A stretch of 64,000 nucleotides of DNA from Thermoguttaceae bacterium (lineage in GTDB: Bacteria > Planctomycetota > Planctomycetia > Pirellulales > Thermoguttaceae): assembly GCA_029975295.1 (NCBI GenBank), contig JARKPK010000003.1, positions 62,001 to 126,000 on the forward strand. The letters run 5' to 3'. How positions within the stretch are numbered: the first letter of the stretch is position 1; every line of letters starts with the position of its first letter. This document shows, piece by piece, positions 20,326 to 28,329 of the stretch. The position numbers and the translations under genes are program-made. The notes under the pieces are model-generated. The model made no database searches. It worked only from the letters and a program-made list of their open reading frames with translations, and was not told the origin of the DNA.

Positions 20326-21129
20326 TTAGTGCGTCTCTTCGCTCTTGTGTTCCGACGGCCAATCCGCGCCGCGGATTCTCCATTCTTCGATGCGCGGCGG
20401 CCGGCCGTTCGATTCCGTCAGTTCGAGGAACATCTGTTCCAGCGTCGAATGGGGCAGCGACAGTTCGGCTTGCAGTTCGGCCAGCGTGCCCAGGTAGCGC
20501 AATTCGCCGCGATCGACGATGCCGATGCGGTCGGCGATCTGTTCGGCAATGTCGAGGATGTGCGTCGAGAGAAAAACGGCCACTCCCGAGGCGGCCAGCT
20601 CGCGGAGCAGGTCTTTCACCATTCGCACGCTCGGCGGATCGAGGCCGACCATCGGCTCGTCGATCACCAGCACGCGCGGATCGTGCAACAGGGCGGAGGC
20701 GAAGACCAATCGCTGCTTCATGCCGTGCGAATAGGTCTCGGTGAGTGTGTCGAGAAAGTCAGTGAGCTGGAAACGCTGCGACTCGCGGAGGATGCGCTGT
20801 TCGGATTCCTCGCGCGAGAGGCCGCGCATCGAAGCGGCGAACTCGAGAAACTCGCGACCGGTGAGCTTTTCGTAGAGGAAGACCGCATCGGGCACATAGC
20901 CCAAGCAGCCGACAGCATTGCGAACGTGTTTGACAACGTCGTGGCCGCACACGCGGATGGCGCCTTCGTCTGGCCGCAGCAAGCCCACGAGCATCTTTAT
21001 CGATGTCGTTTTGCCTGCGCCGTTGCGTCCGAGCAGCGCGAACACCTCGCCCGGCTGGACGAGCAGATTCAGCCCGCGAACGGCGACTTTGCTGCCGTAA
21101 CGCCTTGTCACGTTGCAGAACTCGATCAT
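20326..21129 (-). CDS. ABC transporter ATP-binding protein
   Basis: The 267-aa cytoplasmic ATPase powers the permease that follows. It has Walker A GRNGAGKT, a signature region YSHGMKQRL (a SHGM variant of LSGGQ), Walker B VLVIDEPMVGLD and switch His in STHILD. The SHGM signature and the FLYEKLTGREFLEF segment are usual in ABC-2 exporter ATPases of the CcmA/DrrA type. The start is the ATG at 21129, which overlaps the stop of the upstream gene as ATGA, so translation is coupled. Residues after about 230 form a short, charged extension. Confidence 0.92.
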   Translation of the reverse strand: MIEFCNVTRRYGSKVAVRGLNLLVQPGEVFALLGRNGAGKTTSIKMLVGLLRPDEGAIRVCGHDVVKHVRNAVGCLGYVPDAVFLYEKLTGREFLEFAASMRGLSREESEQRILRESQRFQLTDFLDTLTETYSHGMKQRLVFASALLHDPRVLVIDEPMVGLDPPSVRMVKDLLRELAASGVAVFLSTHILDIAEQIADRIGIVDRGELRYLGTLAELQAELSLPHSTLEQMFLELTESNGRPPRIEEWRIRGADWPSEHKSEETH

Positions 21130-22028
21130 CGCCGGGGCAATCCAAGCTCGATTTTTCGCTGCTGGCACTCCCTGGTTTCTTCGGCGTCCATGCGCCGGAA
21201 GGTCAGGGCCATGTCGAAAAGTTTCATTTCCTGTCGCAGCACCACGCCGTCGTCTCGCACCCAAAGCCGCCCCCGCGCCCGCTCGCGGCCTGTTCCCAAA
21301 CCGTCGTCGGCCCGATACACGACAAGCCAAGCCAGCAGGTTGTGCCCACCCCAATTGATCGGCTCGCGGCCTTCCACCACGGCATGGAGGATTTCCAAAC
21401 CCTGATGGGGCTGCAAGGGATTATACACGGGCACGGTCCAAGTTTGGCCCTCGCGGAGGCCGGGCAAATGAGTCTGCGGTGAAAGGATATCGCCCATCAC
21501 GGCCTTGGGCGGCAAGGCCATGACCCGCTCGATCGGTTGTGGCAACTTCGACCCGGTGACGGTCAATTGCACCTGAGCGCCTTCGACCACTCCCCGAAGC
21601 CGAACCCACCGCTCGCGCTGGTGGTACAGGCTGGAATCGAACTCCATCAGGTTGCCTAATCCATCGATGCGAACGATGCTTTGGGTGTCGAGGAAGAGAT
21701 GGCGCGGCATCACGTTGCGAATCAGATCGCCCATCGCCCCTTGACCGCCGGAGAACAAGGCGCCTGCGTCCAACCGCACGCAGCTTTCGATTTCGACTGG
21801 CCCTTCGGCCGAGGCGTGCGTTTCGCTCAGCGCCCAGCCCAACGAGCGGCCCTCGCAGGCCAGAATCCAGCCGACGGTCGGCTCTTCGCGCTGGGCTTCG
21901 ACGATCCGCTGATAATCGGGCGGATTGCCGATTAGCCAGTCGGGCAGAACCTTGGCGACGACCAGCCAGCCCATCATCGTCAGCCAAAGCAGCACGACGC
22001 TGACGTTGTACCAACGACTCGACAACAT
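21126..22028 (-). CDS. Membrane-tethered protein of unknown function, first gene of ABC operon
   Basis: The 300-aa protein has one N-terminal membrane segment (residues about 8-28, VSVVLLWLTMMGWLVVAKV) and a large extracytoplasmic beta-rich domain. That domain has repeated strands such as WVRLRGVVEGAQVQLTV and a late segment RLWVRDDGVVLRQEM. No family was recognised. It is the first gene of a tight three-gene operon: its stop overlaps the ATPase start (ATGA), and the permease follows. It may be an accessory subunit handling the exported substrate, which is inference from the gene order. Spacing and composition support a real gene. Confidence 0.75.
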   Translation of the reverse strand: MLSSRWYNVSVVLLWLTMMGWLVVAKVLPDWLIGNPPDYQRIVEAQREEPTVGWILACEGRSLGWALSETHASAEGPVEIESCVRLDAGALFSGGQGAMGDLIRNVMPRHLFLDTQSIVRIDGLGNLMEFDSSLYHQRERWVRLRGVVEGAQVQLTVTGSKLPQPIERVMALPPKAVMGDILSPQTHLPGLREGQTWTVPVYNPLQPHQGLEILHAVVEGREPINWGGHNLLAWLVVYRADDGLGTGRERARGRLWVRDDGVVLRQEMKLFDMALTFRRMDAEETRECQQRKIELGLPRR

Positions 22029-22822
22029 CGATCCACCTGCCCCGAAAAGCAGTACAAGGCTATTAACAGCTCAACAATCGCGGCGGTCCAACGAAATGCC
22101 GGCAAGGGCTGAAAACGCGCCCCGACGCGTGAGGGGCTATTATCCGATTCTCCTACTCAAGCATCAACGCCGCGGGAGTATTTGTCCCACCCAACCGGTC
22201 GATCGTCAGCCGGCCTCGGTGCAATGCCTCGTCTTAGCAACCACGCGACAACAGCCGCCGCCTGGATTGCCTAGGTTTGCTCACTTCCCCGTGTTGACTC
22301 GGCCGGGGGCCGAAGGGCTTTGCGACAGATCTTCGTGCGCCGATCCAGGCGCGCGGTCCTGCCAGCTCCGAAGGATTCTCTCGGTTTCGACATTGCATCC
22401 GACGGCCGATATGTAGATGATACCGCTTTAGTGCCGTTCTTTCCATCGACGGGCCGGCGGGCCCGGTGGGGGGCGGCATGTTGCCGCAACACCCGCCTTT
22501 GGGCCGAGGGTTCGGGAGCGGGAACGTCTTGTCGGGTGGGCAATTGTTCCCGACGGCGTTTGGTCGCATGCTTGTTTTGGCCGGAAACCGTCCGGCTGAT
22601 TGGGCCTGTGTGGGCATTGCTAGCACAGCGATTCAAAGCAGAAATTGGCGGCGATATGCCGCTTATTGGTCGTTTGCAGAGCAATCCGACCGCAAGATAG
22701 CCTTTTTTCCGCGGAGTAGATTTGTCCGCGGGAACGGTCCGCGAGCCGATCGGCTTGGTTGCACAATGGTTACGAGCATCAACACGGGAATGACGCGATC
22801 TACGGAAGCACGGAGGCCGCCG
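22029..22822. other. Intergenic, about 0.8 kb without a gene
   Basis: Between the divergent ABC operon and the cyclophilin gene. Open frames here have no protein-like composition. A T6 run at 22692-22697 follows a weak GGTCG/CGACC inverted pair. No clear promoter was recognised. Confidence 0.5.
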
Positions 22823-23494
22823 ATGAGTTCGCTGCGAGGTTCTGTTGTTGTTTTTCTGTTAGGGTTGGCAACGGCTTGGTCGGCCGGGTGCTCGAAAACC
22901 GAGACGAGCCAAGGCGATCAACCGGCAACGCCGAATAGCGCTGCCGCTTCGATTCCCGGGCCGGCGCCCGGCCAATCCGCCGATCCGCTTCGGCCGGTGG
23001 TGCTGATCGAAACGAATCTGGGCGCGATCACGGTGCGGCTCGATGCGGAAAAGTCGCCGCTGACCGTCGATAACTTCCTCAGCTACGTCGATAGCGGATT
23101 CTATAACCAAACGATCGTTCATCAGATATTCAAGGGGCAGGGGATCATGGCGGGCGGCTACGGAGTCGATCTGGTCGAAAAGCCGACGCGCGTTCCCATT
23201 CGCAACGAGGCGCACAACGGGCTGAAAAACCGCCGCGGCACGCTGGCCATGGTTCGCAGCGCCGACGCGGTCGATAGCGCCCGAAGCCAGTTCTTCTTCA
23301 ATCTTGCCGACAACGACGCCCTCGATCACCGCGACCGCACGCCCGAGGGCTACGGCTATTGCGTGTTCGGCGAGGTGATTTCCGGGATGGAAGTGCTCGA
23401 CAAAATCGCCGAGTTGCCTGTTCACGATTCGCCCCAGCTTGATTCGACCCCCACGCAACCGGTCGTAATCAAACAGATTCGACGTTCTCGCTGA
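22823..23494 (+). CDS. Cyclophilin-type peptidyl-prolyl isomerase lipoprotein
   Basis: The 223-aa protein carries a lipoprotein signal ending in the lipobox SAGC (Cys about 33), so it should be anchored in a membrane facing the periplasm. Residues about 65-220 form the cyclophilin domain that isomerises proline peptide bonds and helps exported proteins fold. Matching segments are IETNLGAITVRLDAEKSPLT, VDNFLSYVDSGFYNQTIVHQ, GTLAMVRS, SQFFFNLADN and GYCVFGEVISGMEVLDKI. The usual active-site phrase FHRV is replaced by VHQI, so the catalytic Arg appears changed. The start is ATG 22823, preceded by GGAGG with an ideal gap. A farther ATG upstream is less likely. Confidence 0.9.
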   Translation: MSSLRGSVVVFLLGLATAWSAGCSKTETSQGDQPATPNSAAASIPGPAPGQSADPLRPVVLIETNLGAITVRLDAEKSPLTVDNFLSYVDSGFYNQTIVHQIFKGQGIMAGGYGVDLVEKPTRVPIRNEAHNGLKNRRGTLAMVRSADAVDSARSQFFFNLADNDALDHRDRTPEGYGYCVFGEVISGMEVLDKIAELPVHDSPQLDSTPTQPVVIKQIRRSR

Positions 23495-23626
23495 GTCGCC
23501 TCTTGCAAGTGCGAAGGTGTTCGGCCTTTGCCGGCGCGGGCGATTGCGCGCAGCGGCGCTCGATTCTGGCGTTTGTTCGCAGGGCCTCGCGACCGGGCAC
23601 GAGCGGGCTAAAGAGGAGTAAGAACG

Positions 23627-24283
23627 TCATTCCGCCAGCAGGGTCTCGATCTGGCGCTGCATCTCACGCTCCACGCCGGGGCGATAGCCCACCCAAACGG
23701 CGCGAACGATTCCCCCGCGGTCGATAAGAATCGTTGTCGGGTAGCCGGAGAATCGTTCGAGTTCGTCGAAAGCGAGCCGGGTGACTTGGTTCGGATCGGC
23801 GTACGTCGGCAGGTCGATCCGGTTGACGTTAAGATGCCGCTCCGTTTCCCTGCGAAGCTGTTCGATGTCTTCGTTCAGTCCTCGCGGACACGAGACGGCT
23901 AAGATCGACACGTCGCTGCGCTTCGCGTATCGCTGATGCAGTTCGGCAATGTGCGGCAGTTCTTCTCGGCAGGGCGGGCACCAAACGCCCCAGAAGTTGA
24001 CCAGCGCGACCTTGCCGGCCAAATCGGCCAGGGTGATTCGATCGGCGTCGCCGGTCAATCCAACCAGTTCCAATCGCGGCAGGGCGCGGCCCACGGCTTG
24101 GCTGCGCTGGGGTTGGGCGTTCTGCTGCATCAAGGGCCACAGCACCATCCCCACCACTAACACCAGTACCACGACTGCGACGAGCAGCCCGACGAGCACC
24201 AAGAGCACCGTTGCGCAGCCGCTGGAAGGCTGAGCCTTGGGCGGTTCAAACGGCATGTTCGAATAGCTCGACAGATCGGCCAT
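23627..24283 (-). CDS. Membrane-anchored thiol-disulfide protein (TlpA/ResA-like)
   Basis: The 218-aa protein has a cytoplasmic N-terminus, one membrane segment (residues about 25-50) and a thioredoxin-fold domain outside (about 65-218). The redox motif is WCPPC (Cys102, Cys105), set in VNFWGVWCPPCREELPHI. The cis-proline loop is GYPTTILIDRGG. TlpA/ResA proteins reduce disulfides in the periplasm, for example during cytochrome c maturation. The gene follows, on the same strand and after 95 bases, a related gene that has lost the cysteines. No cytochrome maturation genes are visible nearby. Confidence 0.93.
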   Translation of the reverse strand: MADLSSYSNMPFEPPKAQPSSGCATVLLVLVGLLVAVVVLVLVVGMVLWPLMQQNAQPQRSQAVGRALPRLELVGLTGDADRITLADLAGKVALVNFWGVWCPPCREELPHIAELHQRYAKRSDVSILAVSCPRGLNEDIEQLRRETERHLNVNRIDLPTYADPNQVTRLAFDELERFSGYPTTILIDRGGIVRAVWVGYRPGVEREMQRQIETLLAE

Positions 24284-24378
24284 GGCAGCCTCGCGTCACA
24301 AGAGCAGGGGGACGTTCCGGGGCGTCAAACGCAACGAGCCGTGCCGGACGGGCCGCTGGTCTTTCAAAGGTTTCGTCG

Positions 24379-25032
24379 TCAATACGACGATGACAGCGCA
24401 GCCGAAAGCCGCATCAGCGGGCGTTCGCCCCAAAGCCCGGGCGGGCCCGTCCAATAATCGAGCAGTTGACCACGGGCATCTATCAGAAGCAACAGGGGCG
24501 TCGGCGCGTTTTCCGTGGCTTCGGCGACCGCACGGCGGGTTGCCCCGTTTTGGTCGATGAATCCGATGCGTTCCAGTTGAAGCTGGCGGAGAAGCAACGA
24601 CGATTCGTAGCTGGCCGCCCCGACGCTGCCTGTCGAACCGTCGTCGGAAACCGCCACGCAAAGAGTCCGCAGGGCGCTTCGGCCGCCGTGACGCCGTTCG
24701 GCTTCGGCCAACAGCGATATACCGCGGAGGACCGAGTCGTGTTCGGGCTGCCAAAGAAGCATCAGGCAAACGCTGCCGCGCAAGTCGGCCGACGTGACCA
24801 ACGGGCCATTGTGCGACAGCGGACGCAGAGACACCGCCGAGAGGCTCCGTTGCGGCGCGAAGGCGTCGGACCGATCGCCATCCACCGCGGCATACGAGCG
24901 AAGCAACAACGCGCCGACAATCAACAACGGCGCCGGCCAAAGAAACCGAAGCAGGCTCCACGCCCGAAACGCCCCGGCCTTTCGCGTTGCTTGATGCGTG
25001 ATGCGGAACGGAATGGGCATGGAGTTGGTCAA
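24379..25032 (-). CDS. Thioredoxin-fold membrane protein lacking the CxxC motif
   Basis: The 217-aa protein has a membrane segment at residues about 28-50 and an outer domain that aligns in layout with TlpA. LRGSVCLMLLWQPEHDSV stands where TlpA has LVNFWGxWCPPC, and NAPTPLLLLIDARGQLLDYW takes the place of the cis-proline loop. The two cysteines are replaced by Gln and His (WQPEHD, residues 94-99), so it cannot perform the usual dithiol chemistry. The gene lies directly upstream of the intact TlpA-like gene on the same strand. A chaperone, partner or sensor role is possible. The fold assignment is inference from pattern and context. Confidence 0.72.
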   Translation of the reverse strand: MTNSMPIPFRITHQATRKAGAFRAWSLLRFLWPAPLLIVGALLLRSYAAVDGDRSDAFAPQRSLSAVSLRPLSHNGPLVTSADLRGSVCLMLLWQPEHDSVLRGISLLAEAERRHGGRSALRTLCVAVSDDGSTGSVGAASYESSLLLRQLQLERIGFIDQNGATRRAVAEATENAPTPLLLLIDARGQLLDYWTGPPGLWGERPLMRLSAALSSSY

Positions 25033-25448
25033 CTCGGAGGAAGGTGAAGCGCGCTCGGCGGGCCGACCGCCGGCGACAATCGAGCCGACCAGCGCCGGCT
25101 CTGATCTGGACAGGGCGCGCCGGCGCTTGCGCGGCCGAGCTGCGGGGCACGGCCGGCATCGGTTGCGGCAGTCATCTCATCCTTATCGGCACTGAACGGG
25201 CCCAGTCATTCGCCCGAAAACGCGCTGGCCGCGCTCTGGCCGCCGCGCGGTCGGTAAACACTGGCCACCAAGCGGTCAGTAAACATCATAACCTGAAACG
25301 GGTTGCGACGAAAGGCGGCAGCGGCGCGGCATTGCGCTTGAGCGCCGCCCTTGGTGTTGCGTTGTTGCTGCGGGGGTCGGATTCTATACTGGGCATTGTT
25401 GTTCGCAAGTGTTGTGTCGCTCAAGGCCATGCGGCCAAGGGAGTTCTC
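25033..25448. other. Divergent intergenic region
   Basis: Lies between the minus-strand thioredoxin pair and the plus-strand CYTH gene. It holds a promoter-like pair at 25362-25390 for the CYTH gene. Nothing else was recognised. Confidence 0.5.
25362..25390 (+). promoter_or_regulatory. Possible promoter for the CYTH gene
   Basis: TTGTTG (3 of 6) at 25362-25367, a 17-base spacer, then TATACT (5 of 6) at 25385-25390. The leader would be about 50 bases. Confidence 0.4.
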
Positions 25449-26024
25449 GTGAATCGTTACGAAGTGGAGCAGAAGTTCTGGGTGGACGATCTCGGACTGC
25501 TGCGGCGGCAACTGGCCGAGCGCGGCGTCGTGCTTGATCCCCCATTAGAGGAAAACGACTGCTATTTCGCTCATCCCGCCCGCGACTTCGTTCAAACGGA
25601 CGAAGCGTTGCGCATCCGCAACAAGCAGGGCAGAATCTTTGTGACCTACAAAGGCCCGAAGCTCGACTTGCCGACCAAGACCCGGCACGAAATCGAGCTG
25701 CCGCTGGGCGAAGGAGAGACGGTTGCCCGCCAATGGCGGGCACTGCTCGAAGCGCTGGGTTTTCGACCGGTGGCCGAGGTTCGCAAGCGGCGCGAAAAAG
25801 GACGGATGACGCACGGCGAACAGATGGTGGAGGTTTCTCTCGACGAGGTGGCCGGCCTGGGAACCTTCGCGGAACTGGAAGTGGTGGTCGATGCCGACCT
25901 TCTGGTGCAGGCCCAAACGGTGATTCTTTCGTTAGCCGGCCTGCTCGGCCTGAACAAGGTGGAACGGCGAAGCTACCTGGGATTGCTGCTCGAACGGCTC
26001 GATCGCGGCAAGCCGGCAACTTGA
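25449..26024 (+). CDS. CYTH-domain protein (class IV adenylate cyclase/triphosphatase family)
   Basis: The 191-aa protein begins with the CYTH family signature EVEQK (Glu5, Glu7, Lys9), which is the metal-binding ExExK motif. Further family residues follow: DCYFAHPARDF, ALRIRNKQG, VTYKGPKL, EVRKRREKGRM and GTFAELEVV. Members bind triphosphorylated substrates and act as adenylate cyclases (CyaB), thiamine triphosphatases or inorganic triphosphatases. The sequence does not settle which. It is soluble and cytoplasmic. The start is GTG 25449 with GGGAG in front, placing the ExExK motif at residues 5-9 as is normal for the family. Confidence 0.92.
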   Translation: MNRYEVEQKFWVDDLGLLRRQLAERGVVLDPPLEENDCYFAHPARDFVQTDEALRIRNKQGRIFVTYKGPKLDLPTKTRHEIELPLGEGETVARQWRALLEALGFRPVAEVRKRREKGRMTHGEQMVEVSLDEVAGLGTFAELEVVVDADLLVQAQTVILSLAGLLGLNKVERRSYLGLLLERLDRGKPAT

Positions 26025-26348
26025 CGGGCCCGTGCGTTGGCCCAGCACGGGTTGGCTTGTTCAATGGCCCGATCGTCAGGTTCGTTCGCGCGGCAGCACG
26101 TCGCCTCAACAAGACCGCCGAGAGCAAAAAGCGGCCCCGTCGGGCGAAACACACAACCGATCGCTTTCCCGATTCTCTCTCTTGTGCAGATCAATTCCTT
26201 TCGCCCGGCGGGACGCGAGTGAACGGAGAGCGCGCAAGCCCTGCGCGTATCGGCAATGATTTAGAGGACGACTGGGAGCCGCGAGCGGGGCGGTAGTGGG
26301 GCTGCACACGTTCGGAACCGTTGCCGTGCGGTCCCGACTCTTCTGGGT
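26025..26348. other. Intergenic, convergent
   Basis: Lies between two gene ends. A weak hairpin on the minus strand (GCCC with a 4-base loop and GGGC) with T5 lies near 26125-26145 and could be a terminator. No gene is supported. Confidence 0.4.
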
Positions 26349-26854
26349 TCAATGGGGTAAATTCAACCACAGAAGAAGCACAACCATGAGAACGAGTACA
26401 ACTGGCACGAGAACAATCACAAGAATCGTGATCACGAGCACCTTCAAGAATGTTCTCAGGAACGACCCCGTTTCGGAATCTTCCGGCTCTTCCTGGCTCA
26501 TCCGCCCCAGCGTATAGCCCAGCAATGCCGGCCGCATCGAAACGATGGCCAGCGTGATCAGAAGGAAACGCCCCAGCGACGACAGCCAATTGCCCGACGA
26601 CTGGCGTCGTTTCGATCGCGGACGCAGACGCGGTCGGTTGTCAATCTCGTCGGCCGCGAAAGCTCTTCCGAGAACCAATCCTCCAAGTTGTTTTGAGCCA
26701 AAGGTTGAAGCGAAGACAACTCGCTTTTCTTGACGTTGGCGGCAGCAGGGGCCTGAACCGCAATGCCGCAGCCCGGACATTTGAAACGTCGCCCGGCGTG
26801 TTCATCCTTCACGCGGAGCGTTTTGCCGCATCGGCACGCGAATTCGATCGTCAT
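26349..26854 (-). pseudogene. Zinc-ribbon membrane protein interrupted by a frameshift
   Basis: Two overlapping reading frames on the minus strand appear to be parts of one gene. The first (start 26854) encodes a zinc ribbon with CRCGKTLRV and CPGCG, then a linker LEDWFSEELSRP. It runs out of sense and stops at 26558. The second, in the -1 frame and ending at 26349, supplies ADEIDNRPRLRPRSKRRQ, then hydrophobic segments LLITLAIVSM and LVITILVIVLVPVVLVLMVV. The break is near 26640-26660. A single missing base would join them into a protein of about 165 residues. A zinc ribbon ahead of membrane segments is a common planctomycete arrangement. No slippery heptamer was found, so an indel or sequencing error is more likely than programmed shifting. 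Confidence 0.6.
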
Positions 26855-27288
26855 GGCTTGCCCCCAAGCATCAACTCTCGCGACTTGGTGAGGTTCGGAA
26901 TCGAACGACGAATCGGCCGGCCGTCGGGATGCCGACGTTCACGAACAGCAGGGCCGTCGCCTCGCTCCATTGGTCCTCTGATGAAGTGATGCAGATCGAT
27001 GGATCCGTCTTTCCGACGACGGGATTTGTGCCGATCATATCACGCTTGGCGGCTCGATGGCAAGATAACGTCGCCCCTTCTTCGATGCTACTATCTGAGA
27101 GGGATAAGATTATTCGGCGGCCAGAGGCCGATGCGGGGGCCAAGCGGAATTGGTTAGAAAGCAGACCGTGCGGCACGCGGCTAGCTAATTGTCGTGTTAG
27201 AGCCGGCAGGGCGTTGTTTCGCGTGGCGGCGAGGCGGCATTCCGAATCGCTAGTGAACGGTTGTGGCCCCCGAACCCAAAGGCGAACG
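26855..27288. other. Intergenic, no gene seen
   Basis: Upstream of the frameshifted gene and downstream of the cupin gene, both on the minus strand. It contains AT-richer patches around 27070-27120 but no recognisable element. Confidence 0.4.
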
Positions 27289-27621
27289 CTAACGCTCGTC
27301 GTAATGGACGGCCAGCCAGACGGTCGGTTCGGTTTCGCTCGTCCATTCCACCCGATGCCGCCGATGGGCGGCGATCGTTACGTAGTCGCCCGGGCCGAGC
27401 CGTCGCGGCCGATCCTCGTCTTCGAATCGCAGTTCCGCCGCGCCCGAGATGACCACCACAAACTCGTGGACCGACTGATCGTACCAGAAGCCCGGTGGGC
27501 TTGCCTGGCCGCACGATACAATCCGTTCGATCCGGACCGCTCGGCCTGCGGCAAGGGTTTCCATCACCTCGGCCGATTGGTCCGCGGGAAGGTTCTGATA
27601 CAGGTTTCCTGATGGTTCCAT
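27289..27621 (-). CDS. Small single-domain cupin protein
   Basis: The 110-aa protein is one cupin barrel. The first motif is seen in WYDQSVHEFVVVISGAAELRFED and the second in PGDYVTIAAHRRHRVEW. Histidines and glutamate in these motifs (HE, and AHRRHRV) could bind a metal ion. Single-domain cupins of this size are often isomerases, dioxygenases or sugar- or small-molecule-binding proteins, so no reaction can be named. The start is ATG 27621, preceded by AAGGA at a good distance. An upstream ATG at 27726 would add an unconserved, basic extension. Confidence 0.87.
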   Translation of the reverse strand: MEPSGNLYQNLPADQSAEVMETLAAGRAVRIERIVSCGQASPPGFWYDQSVHEFVVVISGAAELRFEDEDRPRRLGPGDYVTIAAHRRHRVEWTSETEPTVWLAVHYDER

Positions 27622-28329
27622 CGAAAGGTTCCTTCGGCGTCGAGGGCCGGCTGCCATGCCCAACGGTTGCCTGTTCGAGATGAGCCATTCGATCGCTCGC
27701 TCAATGTTCGATCGGCCTTCGATCAATCAGTAGAGTCGGCCGGGCACGTCCGCAAATCATATCCGCGGCTTTGGCTCGGCGGCAGGCCGACGCAATCCTA
27801 ACAGGCCCACGCAATCCTCACAAATCGGCATGCTCCTCTTGCGTTATTTGATCTGTAGCCCAACCGGTGCCGAGCCAGGCCGTCGGAACGCTCGGCAGTT
27901 GGCCGGCATTGCCAACAGCCTTAATCCTTCGGCGTCATAAACAAATGGCGTCGTCAGCGTCGGTCGTCATCAACAACTGGCGAAAATGCAGAAAAGGGAT
28001 TCGCTGTCGTTGGTGCGATCGCCTCGAATGCACTGACACGTGCCCTAAGCCGGTTGAGGCCATGGGAAGGCGTTTCGCCGTGACGGCCTTTCGCCGCAAA
28101 AACAGGGAATCGCAACGGAAACCGTGCCGCTGCGTTGCATTGGCCATGGTTGGGCACGATACTATCCGCTGACGGTGTCGGGTTGCCCCGGGGTGGTTTG
28201 TGCCGGTCGGCCGATGGGATTCTGTTGGTGTGTGGACCGGCGTTCTCGTCGTTGTTCCGCCGGGCTGGGGCGAAATGCGCCGGCGAGGTCGAAGAGTCGC
28301 CGTCGCGGTTTTCTCAGAAAGGTGCAGAA
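27622..28329. other. Intergenic, 0.7 kb
   Basis: Divergent region between the cupin and the DUF1559 gene. It holds a 2 x 19-bp tandem repeat at 27784-27821. Short open frames have no protein-like character. Confidence 0.5.
27784..27821 (+). repeat. Tandem duplication, 2 x 19 bp
   Basis: Copies at 27784-27802 and 27803-27821 match at 17 of 19 bases (AGGCCSACGCAATCCTMAC). Confidence 0.8.

Noticed and set aside
26349-26854. Programmed -1 frameshifting in the zinc-ribbon gene
   Set aside because: No X XXY YYZ slippery heptamer was found in the overlap, so a simple indel is more likely.
26880-26900. tRNA-like GTTCGATTC segment on the minus strand
   Set aside because: No acceptor stem or anticodon arm can be built around it.
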